A DNA stretch of 64,000 bases from Naegleria lovaniensis (GCF_003324165.1 NW_025407848.1:372001-436000), one strand, 5' to 3'; shown: positions 47,601-60,082, counted from the stretch's first letter. Made by a program: numbers and translations. Notes: generated from the sequence alone by a model not told the origin.

Positions 47601-47873
47601 CACGATAATCTTCTTTTTTAAAAAGACGTGCCAACTGTTCTAAAACATCACTGGTCATGACGACATGATTGAATAATTTAACGTGAACGAACATGGATGA
47701 CGACGAGGTTTGCAAATTTCCGTTGTTGAGTGGTTTCAGTCTGGCAGCTTTCAACAGACATGGCTCCTCTTGAAGATAGGCCCATTCGGCATGTGAGTAA
47801 TGCAAAGACAAACCAGTGATAGTAGAACGGTGAGCAACCACACCACGGTGATTTGGCGTTGGATGGTTTTCAT
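44686..47873 (-). CDS. Secreted subtilisin-like serine protease (S8) with C-terminal membrane anchor
   Basis: Exons 47873-46510, 46270-45655 and 45573-44686 (introns 239 and 81 nt), about 955 aa. A signal peptide (MKTIQRQITVVWLLTVLLSL) starts at 47873. A long pro-region follows, then the S8 domain: EIVAVTDTGVNVNH (Asp), GGHGSH joined across the intron to VCGTVAGNP (His), ARISSNSWG, YVNAAGNSGDYS (oxyanion Asn), KPDVVAPGS (joined across the second intron), and GTSMATPAVSG (Ser). A beta-rich domain and a hydrophobic tail (MYILISAALLINMLM) close it. The triad is complete. The signal-peptide frame is one base short of the rest (a T run near 47800-47810 is likely). After VCGTVAGNP the frame shifts the other way (net +1) before GVAKDAKLYVV; this one is unexplained. 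Confidence 0.85.
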
Positions 47874-47925
47874 TATTTTTTTTTAATGATTGAGATGTGT
47901 CAAAACAAACACTGTCCTTTTAATG

Positions 47926-48045
47926 TTAACTGACGTGAGACAGAGCAAGATCAAAATGTGTGCGAATGTAATCTTCGCCATCGAATGTCAACAAATCAGT
48001 CCAATTCAAATCTGTGTCGTATTTGATTGCCGCAAGTAACGACAT
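47926..48045 (-). CDS. Possible 39-aa orphan reading frame
   Basis: ATG at 48045 to TAA at 47926: MSLLAAIKYDTDLNWTDLLT then about 19 more residues. Amino-acid make-up is protein-like (balanced charged and hydrophobic), but it is short and matches nothing I recognise. It may be an isolated exon of a longer model or chance. Confidence 0.2.
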   Translation of the reverse strand: MSLLAAIKYDTDLNWTDLLTFDGEDYIRTHFDLALSHVS

Positions 48046-48167
48046 GATATTTTACATTTGAGAAGCTTTGCATATTTGAGCAATGTCTTGTTACTGCAAA
48101 CATTCTTCAAGTGAGAATGAGATATGAGAGATGCGAATGAGATCTATGAGCTACTACAGTTTTTTTC

Positions 48168-50635
48168 TTACTTATGTGATACTTGTTGTTTCCAAAAGTG
48201 TTGAAGCTTGAGGATTCTGGCCTGCACAGAATTAAAGCTTTTTGAAATGGAGTTGCTTACTTCTTGTATTGCAGCCTTTACCAATGTCAAATCAGTAATA
48301 TTAGCAATATCTGAAAATCCGTGTTGCTTTAACGTTACTAATATTTGTCTATCCTCTTCTTGCGTAAAGTTCACAAATTGGCCATCACACAAAACTTCAC
48401 ATTCTTTTTCTGCTCTAAGAATAGCTGGAGGTGGTTGAGGCAGTTCGTCATCGTTTTCGTCTTCTGAAGCAGAGTCTATGGATCCAACATCTTCAAGAGG
48501 TTGTGGAATGGATGAATTTTCCGCAGGTTGTTTTTCTATTAGTTGCATCAGGCTATCAGTGAGACCATTCGTAGATGACGATTTCTCATGTTCTAAAATT
48601 TCTGTATCTTGCTTTTGAGGTTGAGATTGTGCAGGAGTTGACTCCTTAATGTCAGTCTCAGATACTTCTGATTTCTTTTTCTTTTTCGACGATGATTTCT
48701 CTGGTTTCTTTCTTTTACGACTTTCAGAGGGTGCCACAACCTCCTTAGACTCTGAATCTTCGGAGTCAGAGGAGGGGTTATCTCTGTATGTTTGTATCTT
48801 ACTCAGTTCCTTATAGCTACATGGTAGTTCTTTCTTTGTTAATTTGTTTGTAATTTTAAATAATTCAACATTATCGAATAAATGTGAATAGTTCAAAGAT
48901 GGTACATCCTTTTTCTTCTTAGATAGAGGGTCATGCTTTCTAGTGCTGTTCTGACTTTCTATTATATTTCTAAATTGTTTAAAGGGGTTCACTTCTATTG
49001 GAGGACCTCTTTTCCCGATCATATTTTTGTATCTTACACGGAGTTGTTTCGATGTCTTATTTGGAAACATATCATTCTTAATTTTGTCCCACTTAATTGT
49101 ACCTCCAGGCTTCCAATGTTTTTTAAGACCCATTATTAATAAATTATCTTCTGGAATTGTAAAAACAACTCGCTTCGATCCAATATTATCCTCTGGAACA
49201 GTATTTAGATAATATATACTCTCTTGCACTTCCGCAAGAAGACTTTGGTTATTAAATAATTTGAAGGGGCGTAAAAACTTTACAAATAGATCCCAATCAA
49301 TTTGATTTGATGACATGACAAAACTGTAATCAAAATTTAGAAAGGTTTCAGCACCATCTAAACCTTCAATATCAAAAATTGTGGTTCCAATCATATGTGC
49401 CCATTCCTCGGTACTTCTTTGCACAATAGTGATTGATTCCTTTTTTTTATAATCGTCCTTGAGATCATATTCCTGTCCGTTTGTTAAATCCGTTAATTTG
49501 ACATCTTTTGAAATTCCAAATCCATAAAGTATTCTTTTTGTCTTGTTCATTATTGCTTCCTTTTTTGTAGCCAAATATTGTTCGATTAATCTTTTGAAAC
49601 CCACATGTTGTGCGTGAAACCCTTCTCGGGTACTCGTTAAAAAATAGTTATACAATAATAACTGTACATGAAGCTGCAATTGATTTTGTAATTCTTTCAT
49701 CTGCTCATTGGAAAATAAGCAGTTAGGAGTGACTATGTTTGACAGTACAACAACGCCATCAATGTCACTATGGCTAGAAGCAGCTGAAATAGTGTTGTTG
49801 GGAGGAAGAGAAGAGTCAGAAGTAGGTACTGCAACGGTTGTAGATATTTCGGTGAGAGTTTGTGGAAGGGATTGTGGAGAAATTCGTTGAGACGTCGTCG
49901 TGGTGCTGTGCTGGTGCTGGTGGTTGGTGGAACAGTGCTCTTCATTGTACCTCTATAAATATCTGGATAAGGGATGATAAATGGGTATGGAAATGTGGAG
50001 GTAGTGGTACCATTCTTGTTGGAGATGGCAGTATTAGCAGGATAGAGAGGAGGGCCCAATACAGATGGAATTAATGGGTTAAGATATTGGAAAGGTTGAG
50101 ACGGAGGAAGTTGAATATTATTTACAACTGAGCTAGTATTCGCGTTGCCATTCGAAGTAGTACTGGATGAACTTGATGCTGCTACTCGTGGCGGACTCTT
50201 TGGTCTAATACTTGGTAACACTGAAGGCTTTTCAAATTTTTGATACTTTTTTCGTCCTCTTTTCAAACCTACAGAGTTTGAAGATCCAACCAAAGAATCA
50301 TCGTCAAATTCATCTTCATTTTCTTCATCTTGCTTAGAGGTTGCATCCTCCATAAAGTCATTCCAATCAATCCAGTCAAAATTTTCCAAATTTTCAACGT
50401 CCTCCTCTTCATTAACATCTTGATATTCCTCGTCGTCGTCATCATCCAATTCAATTGAAAAGAGTTGATATAAACCATCCGATCGTAATGGAGAAACGGT
50501 AGTACTGTTAGATTCTTGTTCTAAATTCGTGTAAATACTACTCGTATGCGAAGCTTCATTTATTGTGTCGGTAATCGCTCCGTTTGAAGATTGCTCTTCT
50601 GAATTGTCATGGTTGGTTCGGGTTGTGTTCAACAT
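48168..50635 (-). CDS. GON4L-like nuclear regulator
   Basis: About 822 aa. GON4L/YY1AP1-type proteins are Myb/SANT-containing chromatin regulators. The N-terminal part is acidic and disordered (ELDDDDDEEYQDVNEEED, DDDSLVGSSNS) with a basic patch GLKRGRKKYQKFEKPS. The core has LQNQLQLHVQLLLYNYFLTS, matching QQQM..HVQLL.Q..LL. It then has VVFTIPEDNLLIMGLKKHWK with KTSKQLRVRYKN, matching the Myb-like VFTKAEDNLLALGLKH...K.A.QL.VRIKN. A lysine-rich NLS (ESRKRKKPEKSSSKKKKK) and a second Myb-like segment (FVNFTQEEDRQILVTLKQHG) follow. The N-terminal and core frames are one base apart between about 49700 and 49920. One missing base in the CAGCAC/ACG-rich or nearby sequence joins them. Confidence 0.7.
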
Positions 50636-50904
50636 GATGATGAAATAGATGTAAATCCGAATCCAAATTTAAAACTGATGATTATTAAAGAAATGCATTA
50701 ATTCAAATAGATTTGTTGCAGATGGGACCAACGGAATGATTTCCGTTCCAATCTTTTCGTTATTTTTTTTTGACGAATGATCTTTCCGTTTTGGCGCTCT
50801 TAGTCCCAAATGTTTGATTTCCAAAATAAAAGGACTTCACAAATAATATTCACATAAAATATATATTTACTTCAAAGAAATTGTTTTTCATGTTTCGCCA
50901 ATAA
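50636..50904. other. Intergenic, nothing seen
   Basis: 269 nt upstream of the GON4L-like start and downstream of the next stop. AT-rich with a T10 run near 50764. No gene. Confidence 0.4.
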
Positions 50905-53900
50905 TTAGTGCCAAATCACAAAATAAAGAAACAAGAATGACATCAATCCCATCCATGGAGATGAGAAATTATGAATGGCAAAAGCATGGTTAACAACTGC
51001 TTTTGAATCTGTGAATGTCAAACTGTTTCTTGGTTTGATATCATATCCAGTATCAAACATGGAAGGGAATGAACGAAAATATAACCCACCAATAAGTTGT
51101 ACATTGCTTGACGTTGCTTCAGCTTTAACACTAAAAACTATTTCCACAGTTTGTGAGTCAATCGATCCCATGGCCGTAATGTTTAGCAAGGATTGAAGAG
51201 ATGGAACATTTGTAAAGCTGGTATTGACCTTCAAATACTCGAAAATCTTGGTGTTTAGATTATTTCTCAACTCTTGGATAAAAGTCTTATCCCATGAATG
51301 ATATGGTGAATTGATCTTAATTTGGATGGATGAAATATTGAGAAGTGTGCTGATAGATTCTGAGGTCTTGGCATCAGGGTCTATAAAGTGCAAAGTCAAA
51401 TCTGTGTTCTTGAGCTCTTCATAAGAAAAGTCCACGTTCGAGCATTGAGTGTCTGTATATGCTAGCACAACAGATCCAGCACTGTTCGATTTGAGGAAGG
51501 AGATTGGCAAGCTTTCTCCATTTCCGTTCATACCAGCTCTAAAATCATAAATAGAATTCTTATCAAGGAACGAAGGAGGTGCTAGAGAATTAGCACTGTT
51601 AATATATAGTGCAAGATTGCATTGAGAAGCTGCAGCCTTAAGTACAATACCTGACTTTGAGGTTTTTTCCTGCTTCATCGTTTGTTCAATATTTAAGAAC
51701 AATTGCCCCTTCGATGGATCAAGTGTCATTGTAGTACCTTGGACGTTTCTTCTTGCCTTATTTTGTAAAGAAATAGTGTTCACTACACTTAGCTCTAAAT
51801 AAATGGTACCACCATCAATAGTGTACACCTTGAATTGAATATAATTTCCACTTTCTTGACAAAGGCTTGCAAGTGATTCGGTCCTTGAGAGTGTGAAAAG
51901 ACCATTTCCCTGTGGTTCCAATGACCCAGATTTGATCACAGATCCTTTCGAATTCATCAGAAAAATTTCCACTACAACATAAAAGGTTGCAGGTTTGGAA
52001 GTAGTAATGTCAATGACACGTAAAAACAAAGTGTCAGATGGTGAGAATGCCATAGGTGTTTCGCATTTGTAAGCATAGTACGCTTTTTCAAAAAACGATC
52101 TCAATGTTGCTGTAATTGAAGGTACTCCTGAAATTATCTTATAGTTTGGAACAAATTCAGCAGTTACATCATTTGTTGAGGCTATGGTTAGTGGTAATTT
52201 TGTCATTGAAATTGGTATTTTGGTGTTTGATGTGGTCACATTATAGATGGTAATACCATCAGTCGCCGAAGCTGCAAATAACACATCTGGTATCACAGTA
52301 CCCACTCGAATACTGGCTAGAGAGAATGGAGGTGGGACCACCATGAGATAGGGATTGATAAAAGTGGTTGCATCTCTAACCCCAATATCATACAAGACGA
52401 GATTTCTGGCACTGTATGATGACTGAGATGTAATGTCAATCTGTGAATATGAATCAATACGGAAATTCTCTAATGTGAACATGGTGCTCGTTGGCAAAAA
52501 TTGCACCATAAATGTTCTAATGCCAGTAGAATTAACAGCTGGCCTGGTGAAATTCCAATTGTATGTAATGGTTGTGTTCAAGCTAGCTCCTTCATACGTA
52601 TACTTTTTACCCTTTGTTTGTTTGAATGAAAAGCGTTCAATACTGCCTTCAAATATCATGACATTGAATTGGCCTCTAATTCGAGCACTTATCATATAAT
52701 TCGGATACATGGTCTCTGAAGGTGCGTTATTGATTGCGAAACCAAATGGATGATCTTTTTCATAGATGACCTGCTCTTTGAACTCTTCGCCGTCTTTCAT
52801 GAGTCTGTAATTCAACACTTGCTTAAAATTTAACGTTGTTGCTGTAAAAATTGTAAACTTATTGGAATAAATGAGGTAAGTATAAGCACCATTTTCATAA
52901 AACTCTACAGGAGAGCCTGATATTAAATTTGAGGTTAATCGCGTAGAACTTGCAAAGGAAACGAAATAATATGGAAATTGAGGATAAACATTGTATTCAA
53001 AGTGAGTTTGTCCATAGTTCAAAGAAATTGGAGCATTTGGAGTTGATGTAAAAGTATAAGTAGGGTCAGTAGCTGAAAATTCGATTGACATGTAGTTACC
53101 AGAATAGAGAGTGCCTGATGTTGTGCTTACATATAAACTCACAGTCGTTGTCTCTTTCACTTCATTGTATAAATAACCATCATTTACAACTTCAAAATAG
53201 TAGTAAGTGTTTGCTGGTGTATAAATAGTATAAGTACACCCATATTTGCAAATTTTCGACGCGGTTGTTGAATAGCTTGACGAGCGAATGTCCCTGTATT
53301 TGAGAAAATAGTAATTGTTATTGACACCCTGTATGGTAACAGTGACCTCTAAACCTCCAACGGTCACACTTGAGTAGGGCAAAGTTGGAATGAGGTTTGG
53401 ATCTTGTTGTTGTTGTGAAGGAGCATTAACGGCCTTGAATGAAGCACTCTGAACAGCATACGTGTAGGATAGATATGGAATTGGAACATCAGAATATATA
53501 TCTAATGTTTTGGAATAAGAAAATGCTTTGAGAATCACTGCGAGAGAAAATGAAGTGTGCAACTTGACGAACAATGAGGCACTTTGAGTCGACAATAAAC
53601 CCTCACCGCTGAGCCCCACTTTTAACGAAGGTTTCACACCTACGGATCCAAGGGCCAAAGAAAACACTGTAACCTCTACGGATGGAACAAGAGCAAGTTG
53701 TAGTTCGGCATTGGCACTTAATCGAACACCAGGAGTTGTGGACTCCAATGAATAGCTATTACCAGAATCGATCACGTATGATTTTTCAAGCGATTTTGTA
53801 GAGTCATAACCAACACCAATAGTTCTTTGGTATGTAACTGTAAAATCTCGACTATATTCCAGAGTACCTGAAGCTTTGAATGAGGCTTCTACACCTAACT

Positions 53901-55154
53901 TGAGGGTAAAGCGAATCGGTATAGGAAAACCAAGGACTGGTATAAAAACAGTGTAAGGAGTAGGACTCTTCCAAATCTCTTTCTCAAAGCTATCTTCTCT
54001 CTCTCGTGTTACAGAGGCCTTCAACATGGTATACGATTTCCAATTGCCACCAAAAGTAACTTTACCTTGATTCAATGATAAGGACCACCAACTAAAGCTA
54101 ATATCAACAGATACTTCAGCTCTCAAGGAAGCATAGCAATCTTCACAAACGAGCTGTACTCCATTGATGTTATTGTACAGTACAATGGATGGTTCAATGA
54201 CTTTAAGTGTTTGTGTGTTTTGATTAAATGACCACATGGACATGTCCTTTGAAAATTGCCAATTCACTGCTCTGCTGAAAGATTGTTGTGCCATCTGAAA
54301 TGGGGTTGGTGTAGCACAAGATGGAACTGATATTGGTTTGGATTTCATCTTGACGTTGGCATTCAAGAACACTTCGTTGTATTGAAGCCTTCTCACCTCG
54401 AATTGGACTCTAATCATGTTTCCAGAACGACGAAGAATTTCTCTTGACATGACCAAATACACCATTGGTGTATCATCATTGTTATTCATACAGCTCCAAC
54501 CTGACGCTCCAATGACCAAGCGAGTACCAGGAACCCATTTTCTTGCAGAAAAGGTACCATCCGCAAAATCAATAATCACATGAGAGAGTTGTTGGGAAGA
54601 TGTGAGATCACATTGAACATCCCAAACACCCAATTCGTGGTCAACAGATACAACACCACTCAATACTTGAGCATTCACTTGATAATTAATCATAGATCCA
54701 TACTTGGCGAAATGTTGTTGATTCCTTGTAGAAACATAGTCCACACCTTCTACCAATACTTTTTCAAGGTTACGTTGTCGTGAAGACTGAGAGGATAGCA
54801 TTCTCTTGATGTGGCTTTCAGAGTTTCTATATCCAGTGTAGGAAGAGAGACCAAACGGGTCTTTCAACTTGACTGCTTCAGTTCAACATTGTTTTCAAAA
54901 GGATGCATGGAAGTAGGTATGAAGGGAAGAGGCTTGTCATCAAATTCCTTCAGGTTGAATACATGGTCCTCATCATGGGCAAGTTTACGGATTTGTTGTT
55001 TCGTTCCAAACATTCTACTCGTTGGAAAAGCAGCAAGGTACTTGTCTCTTTCCAAGTGGTGTTGTTGTTGGTCCAAAGTGCATTGAACAACAACAACTAC
55101 ACTCACCAACAATAGTAGTGCTGCAACGAGTGTGAGGCAAAAGACTTTTGTCAT
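50905..55154 (-). CDS. Large secreted or surface protein, unknown family, 1,416 aa
   Basis: Starts with a strong signal peptide (CLTLVAALLLLVSVVVVVQC, residues 6-25) and ends with a hydrophobic stretch (WMGLMSFLFLYFVIWH) with no cytoplasmic tail, so a GPI anchor is possible. In between it is rich in Ser, Thr, Tyr and Val with alternating beta patterns. Near residue 100 there is an Ig-like run (VWDVQCDLTSSQQLSHVIID). Around 350-480 are repeated beta segments (FIPVLGFPIPIRFTLKLGVE, FTVTYQRTIGVGYD, VRLSANAELQLALV). No enzyme motif and few cysteines. No family recognised; a cell-surface or secreted structural or adhesion role is inference only. The signal peptide frame is one base short of the main frame near 54885 (an A in GAACTGAAG is likely missing). 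Without that correction the long frame has no start. Confidence 0.6.
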
Positions 55155-55932
55155 GTGTGTTTTTTTTGAATCTCGAATTTTAAGATTCCTGAATTGCCAA
55201 TTTAAGTGTTATGGAGCAATCACGCCAGCGATGTGTGAGTTGTTGGGAATTCTTTTACATCATACAACGGCGCCTTGTAAAGCTTCATACAACAACAACA
55301 AGGTGATGTGTGCTGACAATATTGTTGTACAACCGCTGACAATATACTGTAATTCAAGCTAAGGAACGAGGTTGAAAAGAGAATTTCTAAACTCATTTCC
55401 TTTTAAGAGCATGATGTTGAAAAAGCTTGTTGCTTTCATCATTGTTTTTCACAACAAAAAAGTTTGCAATGGTCCAGCTATTAACTCCTCGTTGATTTCT
55501 CTCTTGGTATTGGTGATGATCATGTTACCAACTGCATCAATTACCATTCGGACATTACTCTCTGCCTCCAAGACCTCCAATCCCAACCTATGGTCCAATT
55601 ACAATGGCTTCACCAGCCTATACGGTTTGGCCTTTTCTTGCCAATGGAGTTTATCCAGGTGGAGTTTATGATGTGTTGGGATTTGTGCATATTGTAGATC
55701 CCGGTTTAGTGGGTTGGAAGAGTTTGGGTTGGCCCATGGTTCAATAAACATGTCGGTTTTGAAATGCTCTCACTCATTCCAAATGTTGTTTTGATGAGCA
55801 TTGCTGTTGTAGAGGAGTGAGCATTGAGGTGTCTTGTGTTGTTGAGAGCAAAACCAATGTTGGTTCTTTTGTAGATATTCCTTTTATACTATTGGTCTAT
55901 ATCAAAAAATTCATTGTTATGGATCATTGAAT
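55155..55932. other. Intergenic with possible small secreted-peptide gene
   Basis: 778 nt between the start of the secreted protein and the end of the ThrE-like gene. From 55469 (ATG after an A-rich run) to 55747 are pieces of a proline- and glycine-rich hydrophobic peptide: a signal-like LISLLVLVMIMLPTAS, then YSLPPRPPIPTYGPITMASP, AYTVWPFLANGVYPGGVYD and GLVGWKSLGWPMVQ to a stop. They lie in two frames, so either the sequence has base errors or it is not a gene. Nothing else is seen. Confidence 0.25.
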
Positions 55933-58460
55933 TCAAAGATTAATTCTCTGTCTAATTGGAATTAAACTATTAGCAATTGTCAAACCAACTATTGTGTGTT
56001 ACAACAACGGTGTTAAACTTGTCTGCTACTTACAAAATATAGCCATTCCTATCAAGAACACTTCAAATATCAAATTGATACCTGTGGTACTGTCTTTAGA
56101 TAAAAAGGCAGAGAATCCACGCCATGAAAGCGATCCAGGAACAAGCAAAAGTGTAGCCACTGAGTTTATCAGTAGCGGAGGATGCTTGGTGATAAGGGAA
56201 TAAATATTACTTCCGACACCAGTCTAATAAAGTATTAACACGACTGATATTATTAAACTTTGATAACATACCACTGTTCCAGCCATAACTGTTCCCAGCT
56301 CCATGCCAAGAACGTTGCTTGAATAGTAAGCTGTCAAATGTACAGCAAGTGTCACAATTACCAAATAAACATATGTGAAAAAGTATTTTGGAACCTTGGA
56401 ATCGATAGCAATACCAATGGCAAGAACAATAATTGCCACAATACGCATAGGGAGAGACAACTCAGTTCGTTGAGTACCAGCTTTTTCACTCTCTGCAAAT
56501 GCAGGAAATGCGCTAACAATACCATTCGTTATTAATAAGCCAAATCCAAGTTTCAATACTGTTGAAAATGCACTAACTAATCTTGATGTCCCAGAAACAA
56601 GAGACCTCGCCTGAATTTCATTAATGGCTATCATGATGGTTACTCCAGGGAGATAGTAAAAACTAAGGCATAAGCAAATCAATACCACGCTAACATAGCT
56701 CACATCCCATAGAATAAATTTGAAAATAATTCCACAAAGTCCTCCAACCACACTTGCGACAATAACAGAAATATTTGAGAAGAATGCAACACGAGATCCA
56801 AATACCATCAAAATACCAATAATTATTCCACCAATAAAACATGTTAATACTTCTCCAATAGTTCCATTCCACAACATTACGTAGAAACCACAGAAAATGA
56901 ACATATTGAAAACAGTGAACATGGGATGGGAATAAATTGGTGGTTCAGTAATAACCTCACTAATTTTTTGCTGAGCCTGTTCTAATGGTAAAATACCGTC
57001 AGATATGTCATGAGCAATTTGGTCTAACTTGATGAGTTTGTTTAAATCTGTGGTTTGGCTTTCAATTTTCACAAAATATGAAACGTTGGAAGGATCTCTC
57101 GGCTTGGTTCCAAAACTATACCATATTCCAGTGGGAATACTTGAATAAAATTCGTTAACTACACAAGATACATCCTCCACAGTAGTAACTTACCAAAAGA
57201 AATAGCCATCCATACCAAAATATGTCGAAACTAACGTCAAGTGATATTCAACTCGGTTTGAAGGAAGGCCATAAATAGAAAGGGCATAGCCCAAGTCGAG
57301 TAATAATGAATGCACTCTATCCTTTTCTTCTCTTGTTAATTTTTGATAGGGGACAGAGTACTTTTTTTCAATTTCAAATTTTCCAGTGACACACCATAGA
57401 ATTGCTTTTTTAACTTTTTCAATTGTTGTCTGATTTTGTGGTGTGACTTCTTCCTCTTGAGCGTCTGTTGAGCTTCCTTTTTTCGCTCTCTTAAAAAGCC
57501 AGTGTTTTACCTTTCTCTTTGTAGAAGGTAACATGGGAATAGGGCTCTTTTCTAAATAAATTGGTTTCTTTGAAAATTCACTCTTTGCTAACCGTTTTTG
57601 TTCTGACGATAAATGATTAAATGATGACTGAGAAGCGGTCTGTTCTGAGTAAGAGTAAAGATCAGAAACGGATGATTGTGTTTCCAGAGATTCTAAATCA
57701 TTAAACGATGATGTTCTAGAAAGAGTTTCTCCAACTAAATTTTTGTGACTTGCTGACTCTAGATCGTCTTCCAACTCGTATGAAATAAAATTAGTGTTAC
57801 TATTTGCGCTTGATGAAACCTTTGCTGAAGCACCAGCAAATGCACTACTCCCAATTGAAGCAAGAGTTTGAGAAAGATCGAAAACTGGAGTTTTTAAAGG
57901 TGGTTCTCGAACTGTAGATGCATTCGTAATGTTCTTTGCAGGAACTACTTTTGTATCTGGAAGTGCACTAAATTTTGAAGGAATTATTACATCATTCCCG
58001 TTCACAGAGGTAAAATCCACAACATAATCATCGTCACTATCATCCCGATAATCATCATAAACGTCTTGTAAATTGGTTGCCTGTCCTTTGGGAAGGTCTA
58101 CCACTTTCATCTCAAAAGGTGAGGTAATTGTTTCAATATATGGTGAATCTGTGTTTTGATTTCCAACATGATAACTTGATAAAATATCTTGAGAACTTTC
58201 TTCTTCGAAATTAGCATCTTCATTTGATGATGTTGGCAAGAAATGGTCGTCATTATTTTGCTCTCTTGATGAAATAGAGTTGTCTTTCATCATCGGAATT
58301 TGTATTTTAATATTTTCAATGTTTGTTATTCCATGGTCCACTGTAATTTCAATAAATCATTAACTTTGGGTGATGATGATATGGGTGGTTGTGTAGTCTC
58401 GGATGTCGTCGTTGTGTTTGTTGTTGACGAAGGTGATTCTTGCGAGCTGTTTTCGCTCAT
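55933..58460 (-). CDS. ThrE-type (DUF1212/DUF3815) multipass transporter
   Basis: Exons 58460-57194, 57139-56272, 56223-56034 and 55988-55933; introns 54, 48 and 45 nt; about 793 aa. The family includes bacterial threonine/serine exporter ThrE and fungal Prm10. A disordered Ser-rich N-terminus of about 340 aa precedes LLLDLGYALSIYGLPSNRVE and YFGMDGYFFCIPTGIWYSFG (joined across the intron), the family's cytosolic domain. About ten membrane helices follow (for example FIGGIIIGILMVFGSRVAFF, GVTIMIAINEIQARSLVSGT, LLLVPGSLSWRGFSAFLSKD). The short last exon gives FGLTIANSLIPIRQRINL. Substrate unknown. The first 40 residues (MSENSSQESPSSTTNTTT) are joined only if one A is restored in the AAA run near 58350. 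Confidence 0.82.
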
Positions 58461-58659
58461 TTTTTGGGTTTGGTATTTATGTCAATTTAGGTAATTTTGG
58501 GAGTCAAGTGGCCACCAGCCATGTGCTAAATAGTAGTGCTCATAAAATATTATTATTCAACTACACTTGTGTAGTCCTTGACAACAACATGAAGAAACTT
58601 GTTCATCAGGTCCATGAATTGAAATGAACCTTTGTTCCAAGTTCAAACCAAAAAAAATC

Positions 58660-60082
58660 ATGTGGCTTCTTCGGTCTCTTTCGAGTGGTAACAACAACAA
58701 ACAAGGTGGTGGTGGCACTTCCGTGTCGGTTCAAAACGAAACCACCACCACCACCAACCCGTACACATCAACAACACAATCCTCTCCGTCATCAAACCAT
58801 TCGACGTCCGAACGTAAATCAAAGAACTCAGTTCTAGAATTTCATGGCTCCGACAAGCAAGAAATAGACACCTTGATGCAAGAACTCTCTTCAAAATCTA
58901 TGAGTTCACCACTGATTAGGGCTCTCATTTCTCTCTATTCAAAAAACAATGGTTTCATCAATGCCGTAGAACAAGATCAAAAGAGTGACAACAAAAAGCT
59001 CGCCCAATTAGAAACTCAATTTGTGGATTTGATGAAAGAGAGAAAAATTCTTTTGAACGCACATCCAGAATTGATGGAACAATATTCTGTGGCTAAATCC
59101 ACACAAATGAGTACTGAAGAAGACGATGGTGAAGACATGTATGCATACATTCAGAAAAAGAACTTGATTGATCAAGAATTGAAAAAAGTACAGTCACACA
59201 TCAAGGCATCCAAGACCACCTATTGTCATTACTTTTGTGACGGAGAACTTGAGTTTATGAAGCAAAATATGAATTCCAAAGACACTTGTAAATACTATAC
59301 CATCACATACAATCCTACCTTTGATCCATTCACATGCCCTGGAGAATTCTTTCATTTTAGACTTGCTGAAACTTTTATTAACAGAGCTTCAGGAAACCAA
59401 TATACTTTAAGAGAAGTAACCTATGTATGCAATCCTTTTAATTTAAAACGATTTAATGAGAGAAAGAGAGAATTAGCAAAAAAACATGGTTTTTTATTGG
59501 ACTCGATGAAACCTCTCATTCTTTTTCACGGTAACAGGTGAGTTGTGTGTGATGAGAATACTTGAATGATTCATTCATTGATATGGGTGTATATATGTAT
59601 CTTGGAATGATCTCTATTTCCATCATTGATATTATAATATCTTGTACAATGTACATATTGATAACCATTTTACTGATGGTTAAAGATTGGAAACCAATTA
59701 TGATAATATTATGAAAACAAACTTTTCCATGCAGAGAATTGGTTCAAATACTGGTAACTTGGGTTACTATGGAAAAGGAGTGTATTTTAGTAGCTATCCT
59801 CAATATAGTATTGGATATGCTGGAAGTAATTGTTTATTAGTTTGCTTGGTATTCACAGGAAAATCATATCCGTTAAAACAAATTGTCATGGGATGTCCAA
59901 AAGAACCTGGCTATGATTCACATACAAGTCCTGACGGTTTTTCAGAAGGTAAGGTTTTTCTTGTTGTTGTTTTTTGATTCACACTACTCACACACTTGAA
60001 CTCGTGTGATGATTGGTCATTTGAAACAGTGGTCATCTTTGATGAAGATCAAATCCTCCCAATTTATAAAGTTAAATTTTAA
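58660..60082 (+). CDS. PARP-type ADP-ribosyltransferase
   Basis: Exons 58660-59537, 59686-59948 and 60030-60082 (introns 148 and 81 nt), 397 aa; an in-frame ATG at 58624 would add 12 residues. The N-terminus is Gly, Thr and Ser-rich. The transferase part: ILFHGNRLETNYDNIMKTNF (His), GNLGYYGKGVYFSSYPQYSI (Tyr), LLVCLVFTGKSYPL, EPGYDSHTSPDG, and across the last intron SEVVIFDEDQILPIYKVKF, where the first Glu is the likely catalytic residue. His, Tyr and Glu are all present, so it should be active; chain length made cannot be told. The last exon is needed for the final strand, which supports the model. It lacks WWE, macro or ankyrin partner domains. Confidence 0.82.
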
